This document shows positions 6,465 to 13,784 of a DNA stretch of 15,360 nucleotides, in pieces. A program made the translations under genes and the position numbers. Below the pieces are notes generated by a model that made no database searches, was not told where the DNA came from, and worked only from the letters and a program-made list of their open reading frames with translations. The stretch is taken from NCBI GenBank assembly GCA_023136145.1, contig JAGLRU010000259.1, positions 1 through 15,360 on the forward strand. Reading direction: 5' to 3'. Position 1 is the first letter of the stretch, and each line of letters begins with the position of its first letter. This DNA comes from Alphaproteobacteria bacterium. GTDB lineage: Bacteria > Pseudomonadota > Alphaproteobacteria > Micavibrionales > UBA2020.

Positions 6465-7637
6465 ATGTTCAAGATAATTCTAATCCTGAGTATAATATCT
6501 CTGGCTTTGGTCTTCGGACGGAAGTCTTATGACAGCGAAATCATGCAGACCGCAAAAAAAGAAACTGTCCGGCTCGTGACGATAACTACTGGTGACATCA
6601 GCGAAGAAGTGACAGCACATGGTCGGCTGGAAGCCAAAGAATATGTGGATGTCGGAACTCAGGTATCTGGTCAGCTTGAAAAAATTCATGTTGAAATCGG
6701 TGATGAAGTTAAAACCGACGATCTGCTGGTAGAAATAGACCCCCGTATTTATGAGACCCGTGTGGCTGCCGGAAAAGCGCGACTGAACACCCTTGCCGCA
6801 CAAATGGTCGAGCAGGAAGTTCAACTCGCTCTTATAAGCCGTCAAAATGAGCGAAATATAAAACTGATTAAATCCAACGCCGTAAGCCGTAACACTCTGG
6901 ATCAAAGTGAAGCCGCGCTCAGGGCTGGACAGGCGAAAATCATTGCCCTGAAAGCGGAGATTGAAGAGTCCAGATCAACGCTGGAAGCGGACGCGACAAA
7001 TCTTGCCTATACGAAAATCAAGGCTCCCATGACTGGAACGATTGTTTATATGCCAATGCGCGAAGGTCAGACAGTAAACGCCAGTCAAACCGCGCCAACC
7101 ATCCTCCGAATTTCCAATCTGGACATTATGACGGTACGCGCACAGGTGGCCGAAGCAGATATTATGCGTCTGAAGGAAGGCATGACGGTTTCCTTCGCCA
7201 CGCTTGGTCAGATGGAACGACGCTGGCCGGGAACAGTGCGCCAGATATTACCAACACCGAAGATTGTCAGCGATGTAGTTCTCTATGATGTGCTGATTGA
7301 CTCCGACAATAAAGCTCGTCAGTTGATGAGCGGCATGAGCACGCAGGTATTTTTCACGATTGGTTCAGCTAAAAGCGTTCCACTGATCCCCGTCGAGATT
7401 CTTATCCACCGCAAGACCAACGCAGACAGCGACAAAAGCATGGCATATATCGTAAGCATCGCAGGAAAAGACGGAACACCGGAAGATCGGCTGCTCCATG
7501 TCGGTCTAATGAATAGAACATGGGCGGAGGTACGAGACGGTCTCGTTGCGGGCGAGCAGATTATCCTATCCCCCTTACCCTCCTCAGGCTCCTCTAAAAC
7601 GGGCAACAGCGGATACAGAAGGATGCCTCGCCTGTGA
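6465..7637 (+). CDS. macA: MacA-like periplasmic adaptor subunit of an ABC efflux pump
   Basis: A 390-aa membrane-fusion protein that links an inner-membrane ABC transporter to an outer-membrane channel. Residues 3-17 are a hydrophobic inner-membrane anchor. The split lipoyl domain is at VDVGTQVSGQLEKIHVEIGD (61-80) and IKAPMTGTIVYMPMREGQ (185-202). The intervening residues, about 95-183, form the alpha-helical hairpin. The beta-barrel domain follows, with QILPTPKIVSDVVLYDV (260-276) close to the MacA consensus. The membrane-proximal domain ends near 370, and the last 20 residues are Ser/Gly-rich. AAGGAG is ten bases before the ATG. It overlaps the next gene by 4 nt. Similarity is to MacA; PvdR-type adaptors are close relatives, so the substrate is open. 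Confidence 0.93.
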   Translation: MFKIILILSIISLALVFGRKSYDSEIMQTAKKETVRLVTITTGDISEEVTAHGRLEAKEYVDVGTQVSGQLEKIHVEIGDEVKTDDLLVEIDPRIYETRVAAGKARLNTLAAQMVEQEVQLALISRQNERNIKLIKSNAVSRNTLDQSEAALRAGQAKIIALKAEIEESRSTLEADATNLAYTKIKAPMTGTIVYMPMREGQTVNASQTAPTILRISNLDIMTVRAQVAEADIMRLKEGMTVSFATLGQMERRWPGTVRQILPTPKIVSDVVLYDVLIDSDNKARQLMSGMSTQVFFTIGSAKSVPLIPVEILIHRKTNADSDKSMAYIVSIAGKDGTPEDRLLHVGLMNRTWAEVRDGLVAGEQIILSPLPSSGSSKTGNSGYRRMPRL

Positions 7638-9601
7638 CCTCGCAGGAACCAGTTCTGGTACTAAAAGAAGTCAGCCGGATATTTCCAAGCGGCGATCAAG
7701 AAATTCGCGCACTGGATAATATAACTCTGACTGTTTATCCGGGTGAATTTCTGGCGGTGATGGGTCAATCAGGGTCTGGGAAATCAACATTGATGAACGT
7801 GATAGGCTGTCTGGACAAACCCACCTCCGGCAGTTACTCCGTAAGGGGGCGCGAGGTATCAGGACTAAGTCGGGACGAACTGGCGGCTCTCCGACGCGAG
7901 ACGTTTGGGTTTATTTTTCAGCGTTACAATCTTCTGCCAACCGTAACTGCACTAGAAAACGTAGAAATTCCGGCAGTCTATGCTGGAACGAAAAAGACTG
8001 AACGCTTCTCCCGCGCAAAGAAACTACTGGAGAATCTGGGAATCGGAGACCGCATAAATCACCACCCCACGCAACTTTCCGGCGGACAGCAGCAGCGCGT
8101 TGCTATTGCGCGTGCCTTAATAAACGATCCTCCCATCATTCTTGCCGACGAACCAACCGGCGCACTCGACAGCAAAAGCGGGGCGGAAGTAATAAAGCTC
8201 CTGAAAGAACTCAACGCCACCGGACGCACTATCCTGCTAATTACGCATGACCAAAAAGTGGCTGAAAACGCCAATCGTGTTGTTCATATTGCAGATGGTA
8301 AAATCACTCACGAAGACACCATAACAAAAAGCTCCCCTATCATTCTGAAGGAAACAAAGGCAACTAAAGAACCTTCCTTATCTTTAAATGATCCGGGATC
8401 ATTCGCCATGCTCAGAATGGCAAATGAAGCTCTTTCCATGGCTTTTCGTGCGCTCAGGGTAAATATCTTTCGCACCGCGCTAACGCTACTTGGTATTATC
8501 ATAGGTGTCGCCTCGGTTGTGGCGATGCTGGCAATCGGAAACGGCAGCAAGCAAAAAATTCTGGATCAAATCAGTGCGATGGGAACCCATCTCTTATATG
8601 TTCGCCCCGGTGCGCCCGGCATACGCGGTGCTGATGATCCCATCACGTTAACACTTGAAGATGTAAAGGGCATTGAGGAAATCGACAATGTCGCTGTTGT
8701 CGTACCCGCCCGCAACGGGCGTGCAACAATGCGCTACGGCAATATAGACTATGCAAGTTCCGCACAGAGCGTAGGGGCTGGTCTGCCCTTTGTGCGCGAC
8801 TGGCCTGTAGCAGAAGGATCTTTCTTTAACAACCGCGATATAAAAACCCGAGCGGCGGTGGCAGTGCTTGGAAAGACGGTAAAAGATATTCTCTTTCCCG
8901 ATGGATCAAACCCCGTTGGAAGTTATATGCTTATCAAAAATATTCCCTTCGAGATCATTGGGATTATGACCCCGAAAGGCGCGTCTGCTCACGGAACAGA
9001 TCAAGATAACGTCGTTTTCATTCCAGTAACAACCGGCATTGCCCGACTATTCGGAATGAACTTCCTAAGCAGCATGACCATTCGGGTGGAAAATCTGGAT
9101 CAAATCAACGATACGCAGAAAGCAATCACCGCATTTCTTATCGAACAGCACAATACGGAAGATTTTCGCATCCGAAATATGGAGTCAATCATCTCCACAG
9201 TGACAGAAACGCAGAACACACTGACCGTCCTTTTGGGAACTATCGCCGCGATTTCACTTCTAGTCGGCGGCATTGGAGTCATGAATATTATGCTGGTCAG
9301 CGTGACAGAGCGAACACGCGAAATCGGTATCCGAATGGCGGCAGGTGCCCGAATGCGTGACATCCTGCTACAATTCAATATTGAAGCTATTGTCGTCTGC
9401 GCGGTCGGCGGCGTACTTGGCGTATTGGCAGGTTTCGCTGTTGGCACGGTAGCTGAATCATTTGGTATGTCGGCTGTTTTTTCCGCAGGTCCCGCACTTT
9501 TGGCTTTTGCCAGTGCCTTTGCAACCGGAGTAATTTTCGGCTATCTTCCAGCACGTAAGGCAGCAAGACTTGATCCAGTCGTAGCTTTAGCATCGGAGTA
9601 A
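7634..9601 (+). CDS. macB: MacB-like ABC transporter, fused ATPase and permease
   Basis: A 655-aa inner-membrane protein that drives efflux of periplasmic substrates by mechanotransmission. The N-terminal ATPase has Walker A GQSGSGKS (44-51), the Q-loop region FIFQRYNLLP, signature LSGGQ (148-152), Walker B IILADEP (168-174) and H-loop LLITHDQ. The first membrane helix follows at about 276-300 (ALTLLGIIIGVASVVAMLAIGNG), then a large periplasmic MacB core domain, then three helices near the C-terminus. The motif ERTREIGIRMAAGA and the ending LPARKAARLDPVVALASE are typical. It starts at GTG 7634 inside the macA stop region (GTGA overlap), so translation is coupled. Known relatives export macrolides, lipopeptides, toxins or siderophores; which of these applies cannot be told here. 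Confidence 0.95.
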   Translation: MTSQEPVLVLKEVSRIFPSGDQEIRALDNITLTVYPGEFLAVMGQSGSGKSTLMNVIGCLDKPTSGSYSVRGREVSGLSRDELAALRRETFGFIFQRYNLLPTVTALENVEIPAVYAGTKKTERFSRAKKLLENLGIGDRINHHPTQLSGGQQQRVAIARALINDPPIILADEPTGALDSKSGAEVIKLLKELNATGRTILLITHDQKVAENANRVVHIADGKITHEDTITKSSPIILKETKATKEPSLSLNDPGSFAMLRMANEALSMAFRALRVNIFRTALTLLGIIIGVASVVAMLAIGNGSKQKILDQISAMGTHLLYVRPGAPGIRGADDPITLTLEDVKGIEEIDNVAVVVPARNGRATMRYGNIDYASSAQSVGAGLPFVRDWPVAEGSFFNNRDIKTRAAVAVLGKTVKDILFPDGSNPVGSYMLIKNIPFEIIGIMTPKGASAHGTDQDNVVFIPVTTGIARLFGMNFLSSMTIRVENLDQINDTQKAITAFLIEQHNTEDFRIRNMESIISTVTETQNTLTVLLGTIAAISLLVGGIGVMNIMLVSVTERTREIGIRMAAGARMRDILLQFNIEAIVVCAVGGVLGVLAGFAVGTVAESFGMSAVFSAGPALLAFASAFATGVIFGYLPARKAARLDPVVALASE

Positions 9602-9604
9602 AAA

Positions 9605-10975
9605 ATGAGAAAAATTCTTATCCTTTCAATAGTGTTGTTTACGTCATCTTGCTCGATGATGCCGGAATACAGCCGCCCCGAAATAAAAACGCCCGACCGC
9701 TGGCAAGAGGGAAAAGCCACGTCCGCCACAGATTTGGCGAACTGGTGGAAAAATTTCAACAGCCCTGAATTAACGGTTCTTGAAGAAAAAGCACTGAAGC
9801 AAAACCTTAACCTACGCGCCGCGCTAGCCCGCGTAGAACAGACACGAGCGACGGCAAAAATCGCAGGAGCCACGCTTTCCCCGCAAGCGGCACTTTCAGG
9901 CAGTCTCTCCGGCTTGACGCAAAAGACAGGAGGTGGCTCCACAACATACACTCCAACTGGTAGCGGCGGAGTAGATATCAGTTACGATCTCGACCTTTTC
10001 GGAAGAAACCGAGCAGCAAGAAGTGCCGCTCAAGCTGGTGTGGCAAGCAGTGTTTATGACAGTGAAGCTCTAGCTCTCGTCATATCATCGGAAGTCGCCA
10101 AAACTTATGCCAGAGTGCTTGCGCTTAAAGGTCGGATTCATATCGCCCGAAACAACAGAAAAAACATGACAAAAACGCTCAATATTCTCAAGGCACGTTT
10201 TAAGGAAGGTCTGGGAACAGCTCTGGAAATCGAGTTGCAGAAAACAGGCATCGCCAATGCAAATGCTGGAATCGCAACGCTGGAAAACAGCCGAGCGGTA
10301 ACTATGCACGCGTTGGCCGTTCTTCTGGGCGAGTCTCCACAAGGATTCAGAATCTCAGCAAATAGCCTCGGTGATATCACACTTCCGATTATAGCTCCGG
10401 GACAGCCATCGTCACTTCTGGAGCGACGTCCAGATATTCGCAAGGCGGAAGCAGACCTCGTAGCTGCCAATGCAAACATCGGCGTTGCACGAGCAGCATT
10501 CTTCCCGTCCGTCAACCTCGGCCTTGCTCCAAGCATTGCGGTTTCACCTCTTTCCAGTCCGGCAACGTCTGCGCTGCAAATAGCGTCGGCAATATCGGTT
10601 CCGCTTTTCAATGCCGGAAGTCTTGAAGCAAGTCTTGAAAAAAGCAAAGCACGTAAAACAGAACTGGCTGAAAATTACCGACACGCAGTATTGATTGCCT
10701 TTCAGGAAGTGGAGGATGCTCTAACCGGAACCAAAAGTGCCATCAAGCGTCAAGGGTCTTATACGCAAGCACTTCTCTCTTCAGATAAAGCCTACAAAAT
10801 GGTTGGTACGATGTTTAAGGAAGGTGCCATTGATTATATGACCCTGCTGGAATCCGAGCGCAACCTATTTGCAGCAAAAGATAATCTTGTTTCAGCAAAT
10901 CTTGATCGTCTTGTCGCCGCAGTCGATCTTTACAGATCCATCGGAGGAGGCTGGCAGGAAAAAATCGGAGAATGA
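9605..10975 (+). CDS. NodT-family outer-membrane efflux lipoprotein
   Basis: A 456-aa TolC-like outer-membrane factor. The N-terminus has a short signal peptide and a lipobox-like site at Cys16 (MRKILILSIVLFTSSC), so it is probably lipid-anchored. WWKNFNSPEL (47-56) is the usual start of the mature NodT domain. Two OEP repeats follow; the beta-strand region includes GVDISYDLDLFGRNRAARSA (122-141), and the second half begins with LLERRPDIRKAEADLVAANA. This is the exit duct for the MacAB-like pair upstream, which begins only 3 nt after the macB stop; GGAG (9595-9598) gives a well-spaced ribosome binding site. The arrangement of adaptor, ABC permease and NodT lipoprotein matches the pvdRT-opmQ layout better than the E. 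coli macAB plus separate TolC. It overlaps mazG by 4 nt. Confidence 0.93.
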   Translation: MRKILILSIVLFTSSCSMMPEYSRPEIKTPDRWQEGKATSATDLANWWKNFNSPELTVLEEKALKQNLNLRAALARVEQTRATAKIAGATLSPQAALSGSLSGLTQKTGGGSTTYTPTGSGGVDISYDLDLFGRNRAARSAAQAGVASSVYDSEALALVISSEVAKTYARVLALKGRIHIARNNRKNMTKTLNILKARFKEGLGTALEIELQKTGIANANAGIATLENSRAVTMHALAVLLGESPQGFRISANSLGDITLPIIAPGQPSSLLERRPDIRKAEADLVAANANIGVARAAFFPSVNLGLAPSIAVSPLSSPATSALQIASAISVPLFNAGSLEASLEKSKARKTELAENYRHAVLIAFQEVEDALTGTKSAIKRQGSYTQALLSSDKAYKMVGTMFKEGAIDYMTLLESERNLFAAKDNLVSANLDRLVAAVDLYRSIGGGWQEKIGE

Positions 10976-11802
10976 AAAACACGGAAGGGAAGAATCTTCC
11001 CCGACTCCTTGAAATCATGGAATATCTCCGCACCAATCCTGATGGCTGCGCATGGACAAAGGCACAAACGCACAAATCCCTCACTCCCTATCTGATTGAG
11101 GAAACCTACGAAGCCGCCGATGTTATCGACCGCGACAAGATCGGAAACGACCTGCGGGATGAACTGGGAGACATGCTGCTGCAAATCGTCTTTCACGCAC
11201 AGATAGCGGAGGAATGCGGGACATTCACTTTTGACGATGTTGCAGGAGCGATTGTAGAAAAACTGGAGCGCAGGTATCCGACCATTCTCGGCAACGAAGC
11301 CAACACCCTGAAAACGCCGGAGGAAATCGCCCATCGATGGGAAGAGATCAAGGAAGGAGAACGACGGAAAAAAGGCATCCACAACAGCATCCTTGACGAA
11401 ATATCACACGGCCTCCCTGCCCTACTTCGTTCAGCAAAGCTAAAAGGTCGCATCTCCAGAGAGGGATGGGAATGGCCGGACGTATCAATGCTTCTCGACA
11501 AGATCAACGAGGAAGTCGGCGAACTGCGCGACGAAATCGAAGCAAAGGCAATAGACAAAGAGAAAGTCGCTGCGGAACTTGGAGACCTGATGTTTATGCT
11601 AGTCGATTTCGCTCGCTGGTACGGCATTGATGCGGAGGACGCGCTACGCACCACCAACAACCGCTTCGAACGCCGTTTCCGCTACATGGAACAGGGTCTT
11701 AAACAAATCGGCAAAAATTTTAAAACTTCCACCCCCGAAGAGCGCAGGAATTTATGGGAGAAAGCGAAAAGTCTGGAGAAGAGCAGAAAGAAGCAAGCGT
11801 AA
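10972..11802 (+). CDS. mazG: Nucleoside triphosphate pyrophosphohydrolase MazG
   Basis: A 276-aa enzyme that hydrolyses (d)NTPs, including damaged ones, to monophosphate and pyrophosphate; in E. coli it also modulates ppGpp and MazEF responses. Two MazG domains are visible. The first has EETYE (43-47) and ELGD (64-67) as Mg-binding residues, and the second has EEVGE (180-184) and ELGD (202-205). WEEIKEGERRKKG (123-135), the link between the domains, is characteristic. The usual CPWDxxQTH entry motif reads CAWTKAQTH here, with Pro changed to Ala and Asp to Thr. The start overlaps the upstream stop (ATGA), and GGAG lies only one base away, so it probably depends on translational coupling to the efflux gene. 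The stop is followed by no clear terminator. Confidence 0.95.
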   Translation: MKNTEGKNLPRLLEIMEYLRTNPDGCAWTKAQTHKSLTPYLIEETYEAADVIDRDKIGNDLRDELGDMLLQIVFHAQIAEECGTFTFDDVAGAIVEKLERRYPTILGNEANTLKTPEEIAHRWEEIKEGERRKKGIHNSILDEISHGLPALLRSAKLKGRISREGWEWPDVSMLLDKINEEVGELRDEIEAKAIDKEKVAAELGDLMFMLVDFARWYGIDAEDALRTTNNRFERRFRYMEQGLKQIGKNFKTSTPEERRNLWEKAKSLEKSRKKQA

Positions 11803-11890
11803 CGCGCCTGAATGGAAAATACCCTTGACCATAATTCGTTAATATACTACCGTCAGGATACTTTGACATTACAATAGAAGGGATAGTTTT

Positions 11891-12676
11891 ATGGATTCAA
11901 AATTCATTGATCCAACGGTTGTTGCTCAAACACGCGCAAGCTTGTGTAAAGATGATTTGGAAAAAATTATTGATAATCTTGATCTCGACGTAATTTCCAC
12001 AGACACAAAAACAACCCTGCTCATCGCCCAAGCCACAGAGCGTACGCTCCAGCTTGCCGAGAAAGCTGAAAAGTGTCTTAGCTATCATAGCGTTGAAACA
12101 ATACCTGATAAAGAAGATATTGTCGCCATTGTTGAAAAGCATCCTGACTTTAAGGAATGGAATCATCCTGATTTCAAATTTGTCGGATCTGAGCGTGATC
12201 CTGCCTCCCTCCAATCCGCACAAGCAACTATGATGGCCGCACAACTATTCATGAACGCTGCAATCAAATCCGTTGCCGGTCATTATCCATTAACACACAC
12301 TGAGTGCTATGCTGGAGATTATGCTAGAAATTATGCTGATAACTTTAAAAAAGTTGCGGTAGGCTTTTATAAAGAAGCTACAGATATTCTCAAGAAAGAT
12401 GGGCATAAAGATGCCGCAAACAAACTCACCCAAGTGGCCGTATACATGGACATCACGGAGCCAAATGATCTTAGGATAAAGAGCCGACCTGCGGCTCCCT
12501 TTAATTTTCTTGAACAACAATTGAAAAATGACAATCATGAGGCACGTAGAAATGACACAGAACTGGCTCCAGACTACAAGGCTGTACTCGAAAAGCTCCT
12601 CAAGCTGACATGTGCCATCCCTAATGCCACAGCTCCAACAACAAAAACAAAGCCGAAATTGCCAGCTTTTTTTTAG
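11891..12676 (+). CDS. Hypothetical protein, 261 aa, soluble and helical
   Basis: Not recognised. The ATG at 11891 has AAGGGA (11878-11883) seven bases upstream. There is no signal peptide or membrane segment. The sequence is mostly amphipathic helix (for example TTLLIAQATERTLQLAEKAEKCL, about 41-63, and FKKVAVGFYKEATDILKKDG, about 152-171). It contains the aromatic-rich segments HPDFKEWNHPDFKFVG and CYAGDYARNYADNF. It ends in a Pro/Thr/Lys tail, TAPTTKTKPKLPAFF. Four cysteines are scattered and do not form a metal-site spacing. Codon use leans to A/T-ending codons more than the preceding mazG and pump genes. It stands alone between mazG (88-bp gap) and a small exported protein (85-bp gap). 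A cytoplasmic structural, regulatory or effector role are all possible; none is supported directly. Confidence 0.75.
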   Translation: MDSKFIDPTVVAQTRASLCKDDLEKIIDNLDLDVISTDTKTTLLIAQATERTLQLAEKAEKCLSYHSVETIPDKEDIVAIVEKHPDFKEWNHPDFKFVGSERDPASLQSAQATMMAAQLFMNAAIKSVAGHYPLTHTECYAGDYARNYADNFKKVAVGFYKEATDILKKDGHKDAANKLTQVAVYMDITEPNDLRIKSRPAAPFNFLEQQLKNDNHEARRNDTELAPDYKAVLEKLLKLTCAIPNATAPTTKTKPKLPAFF

Positions 12677-12761
12677 TTGACTCCCTATACACCAACCCTG
12701 ATCTGTGCTGCTATCATAAGAAGCTGTCTGTTTTAGCTATCAAACTTTGAAAGGAAATATT

Positions 12762-13172
12762 ATGAAAAAGCTTCTTTTTGCTGCCATTCTCTTCGTTTCA
12801 ACGCCAGCAATGGCAATAGACCCAGCAACTCCGGTGACACCTGCGACACCTACAGCAACTTCCCCAGATCAGGGCAATTTTTACCGGCTCGGGGACTCTG
12901 ACAGACCAGAAATAAACTTCGAAGAAAGTAAAGCCAGAATGCTCAAGAATATGGATAATCGTATCGCCGATATGCAAAAAAGACAGACATGCATCAAGGC
13001 TGCTGAAAATCCAGAAGTTATGAGAACCTGCTTCTCAAATGCAGAAAGACCCCGTGCCAGAATGGAAAAACGTAATGAACGTAGCGAACGTGGTGATCGT
13101 AATGAACGCGCTGAACGTAGAGAACGTAATGAACGTGGTGAACGCGGCGATATGCCAAGACGCAACAAATAA
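12762..13172 (+). CDS. Small exported protein with Arg/Glu-rich nine-residue repeats
   Basis: A 136-aa protein of unknown function. The ATG at 12762 has AAAGGA six to seven bases upstream and is preferred over an in-frame ATG at 12747. Residues 1-18 (MKKLLFAAILFVSTPAMA) form a clear Sec signal peptide with AMA before the cut, so the product is periplasmic or secreted. Next comes a Pro/Thr/Ala linker (ATPVTPATPTATSP, 22-35). A central helix holds Cys77 and Cys90 in QTCIKAAENPEVMRTCF, a C-X12-C pair that could form a disulfide. The tail (about 104-130) is three copies of a nine-residue unit: RNERSERGD, RNERAERRE and RNERGERGD. The tail is highly charged and probably disordered; binding to nucleic acid, lipopolysaccharide or metal is only a guess. 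A strong terminator follows 20 bases after the stop. Confidence 0.75.
   Translation: MKKLLFAAILFVSTPAMAIDPATPVTPATPTATSPDQGNFYRLGDSDRPEINFEESKARMLKNMDNRIADMQKRQTCIKAAENPEVMRTCFSNAERPRARMEKRNERSERGDRNERAERRERNERGERGDMPRRNK
13071..13151 (+). repeat. Three tandem 27-bp in-frame repeats
   Basis: Units 13071-13097, 13098-13124 and 13125-13151 each begin CGTAATGAACG and encode nine residues starting RNER. Within each unit there is a three-residue sub-period (Arg-x-Glu/Asp), so the block looks like a minisatellite that grew from a 9-bp element. Copy-number changes would keep the frame. It forms the C-terminal tail of the small exported protein. Confidence 0.85.
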
Positions 13173-13192
13173 ATTTCTCTGAGACAAAGTCT

Positions 13193-13230
13193 AAAACAAC
13201 ACCCACCATTTAAAAGGTGGGTGTTGTTTT
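13193..13230 (+). terminator. Strong rho-independent terminator
   Basis: AAAACAACACCCACC (13193-13207) and GGTGGGTGTTGTTTT (13216-13230) form a perfect 15-bp stem around an 8-nt A/T loop. The right arm ends in four T, then AATTC. It ends transcription of the small exported protein gene and separates it from the CtrA-like box and the FliL-like gene. The A-run on the left arm makes it plausible in both directions. Confidence 0.88.
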
Positions 13231-13265
13231 AATTCATATAAAATAACCCCGAATTTTACCATTTA

Positions 13266-13281
13266 TTAACGCAACGTTAAC
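13266..13281 (+). promoter_or_regulatory. CtrA-like box upstream of the FliL-like gene
   Basis: TTAACGCAACGTTAAC matches the TTAA-N7-TTAAC consensus of the cell-cycle regulator CtrA exactly. It is also a 6-3-6 palindrome (TTAACG, CAA, CGTTAA). A third TTAAC is at 13291-13295. The box is only 23 bases before the ATG at 13305, nearer than an activating site would normally be, so if functional it might overlap the core promoter of a short-leader transcript or act as a repressor site. In many alphaproteobacteria CtrA controls flagellar genes, which agrees with the FliL-like product. Binding is inferred from sequence only. Confidence 0.5.
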
Positions 13282-13307
13282 GGAGGTGCGTTAACAATGG
13301 ACTGATG
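13266..13307 (+). promoter_or_regulatory. Leader with hairpin-enclosed ribosome binding site and two-codon ORF
   Basis: TTAACGCA (13266-13273) can pair with TGCGTTAA (13287-13294), leaving GGAGG (13282-13286) in the loop. The first ATG after GGAGG, at 13297 with a 10-base spacer, reads only ATG GAC TGA. Its stop overlaps the ATG of the FliL-like gene in TGATG (13303-13307). The main ATG at 13305 is 18 bases from GGAGG, too far for ordinary initiation, so it is plausibly reached by termination and re-initiation. Confidence 0.4.
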
Positions 13308-13781
13308 TATAAGATTTCTGAAATTCTGACGAGGCACATAAAACAAACTATTTTCCTGCTATTCGTCGCAATTGTTTTGGCTGGATCCGTCATGCTAATA
13401 CATCCGGCCTGTGCATCTGAGAAAGCTGAAAAGATCGGTTCCGACGCACCGCATCCAGAGTTTGAATATCTTCAACTCAATCCTATGATCCTTCCTGTCA
13501 TCACCGCGAAGGGATTAACTCAGCAGGTCAGTCTTATAGTGTCGCTTGAAATAGATTACGGGCAAAAAGAGAAATTTTCCTCTTATGAGCCACGGCTGAT
13601 CGATGCCTATATTCAGGACCTTTACGGCGCACTGGGAACAGGACATGCCTTGATGCATGGAAACCTCGTTGATGTGCGGCAAATCAAGCTGCGTCTGACC
13701 TCCGTCACCGAAAGAGTGCTTGGTTCAGGCCTTAAAGTGCATGATGTTCTGCTGCAAGTCATCCAGCAAAGGCGGATGTGA
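13305..13781 (+). CDS. FliL-like membrane-anchored protein
   Basis: A 158-aa protein. Residues 15-32 are hydrophobic and form a single N-terminal membrane anchor; PACA-SEK (34-40) could instead be a signal-peptidase site. The periplasmic part, FEYLQLNPMILPVITAKGLTQQVSLIVSLEID (53-84), then an acidic helix YEPRLIDAYIQDLYGAL (94-110), and the ending RLTSVTERVLGSGLKVHDVLLQVIQQ follow the order seen in FliL: strand, strand, PRLxDA-type helix, and a C-terminal VxDVL strand. FliL stabilises the stator around the flagellar motor and has stomatin-like structure. The match is by pattern only, and no flagellar gene adjoins it, so an unrelated membrane protein is possible. The start depends on the unusual leader described at 13266-13307. 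It converges on recG with a 3-bp gap. Confidence 0.6.
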   Translation: MYKISEILTRHIKQTIFLLFVAIVLAGSVMLIHPACASEKAEKIGSDAPHPEFEYLQLNPMILPVITAKGLTQQVSLIVSLEIDYGQKEKFSSYEPRLIDAYIQDLYGALGTGHALMHGNLVDVRQIKLRLTSVTERVLGSGLKVHDVLLQVIQQRRM

Positions 13782-13784
13782 ATT

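Noticed and set aside
9100..9447. Minus-strand ORF within macB
   Set aside because: The plus-strand macB reading is a strong full-length family match; the antisense frame shows no independent support.
11825..11848. Promoter-like TTGACC and TATACT upstream of the 261-aa gene
   Set aside because: The spacer is only 12 bases, too short for a standard sigma-70 promoter.
12661..12674. T-run at the end of the 261-aa gene as a terminator
   Set aside because: There is a run of T but no stable GC-rich hairpin directly before it.
12881..13168. Minus-strand ORF rich in Leu/Arg/Ser opposite the exported repeat protein
   Set aside because: It arises from the same 27-bp repeats read backwards; it has no ribosome binding site, and the plus strand has a clear signal peptide.
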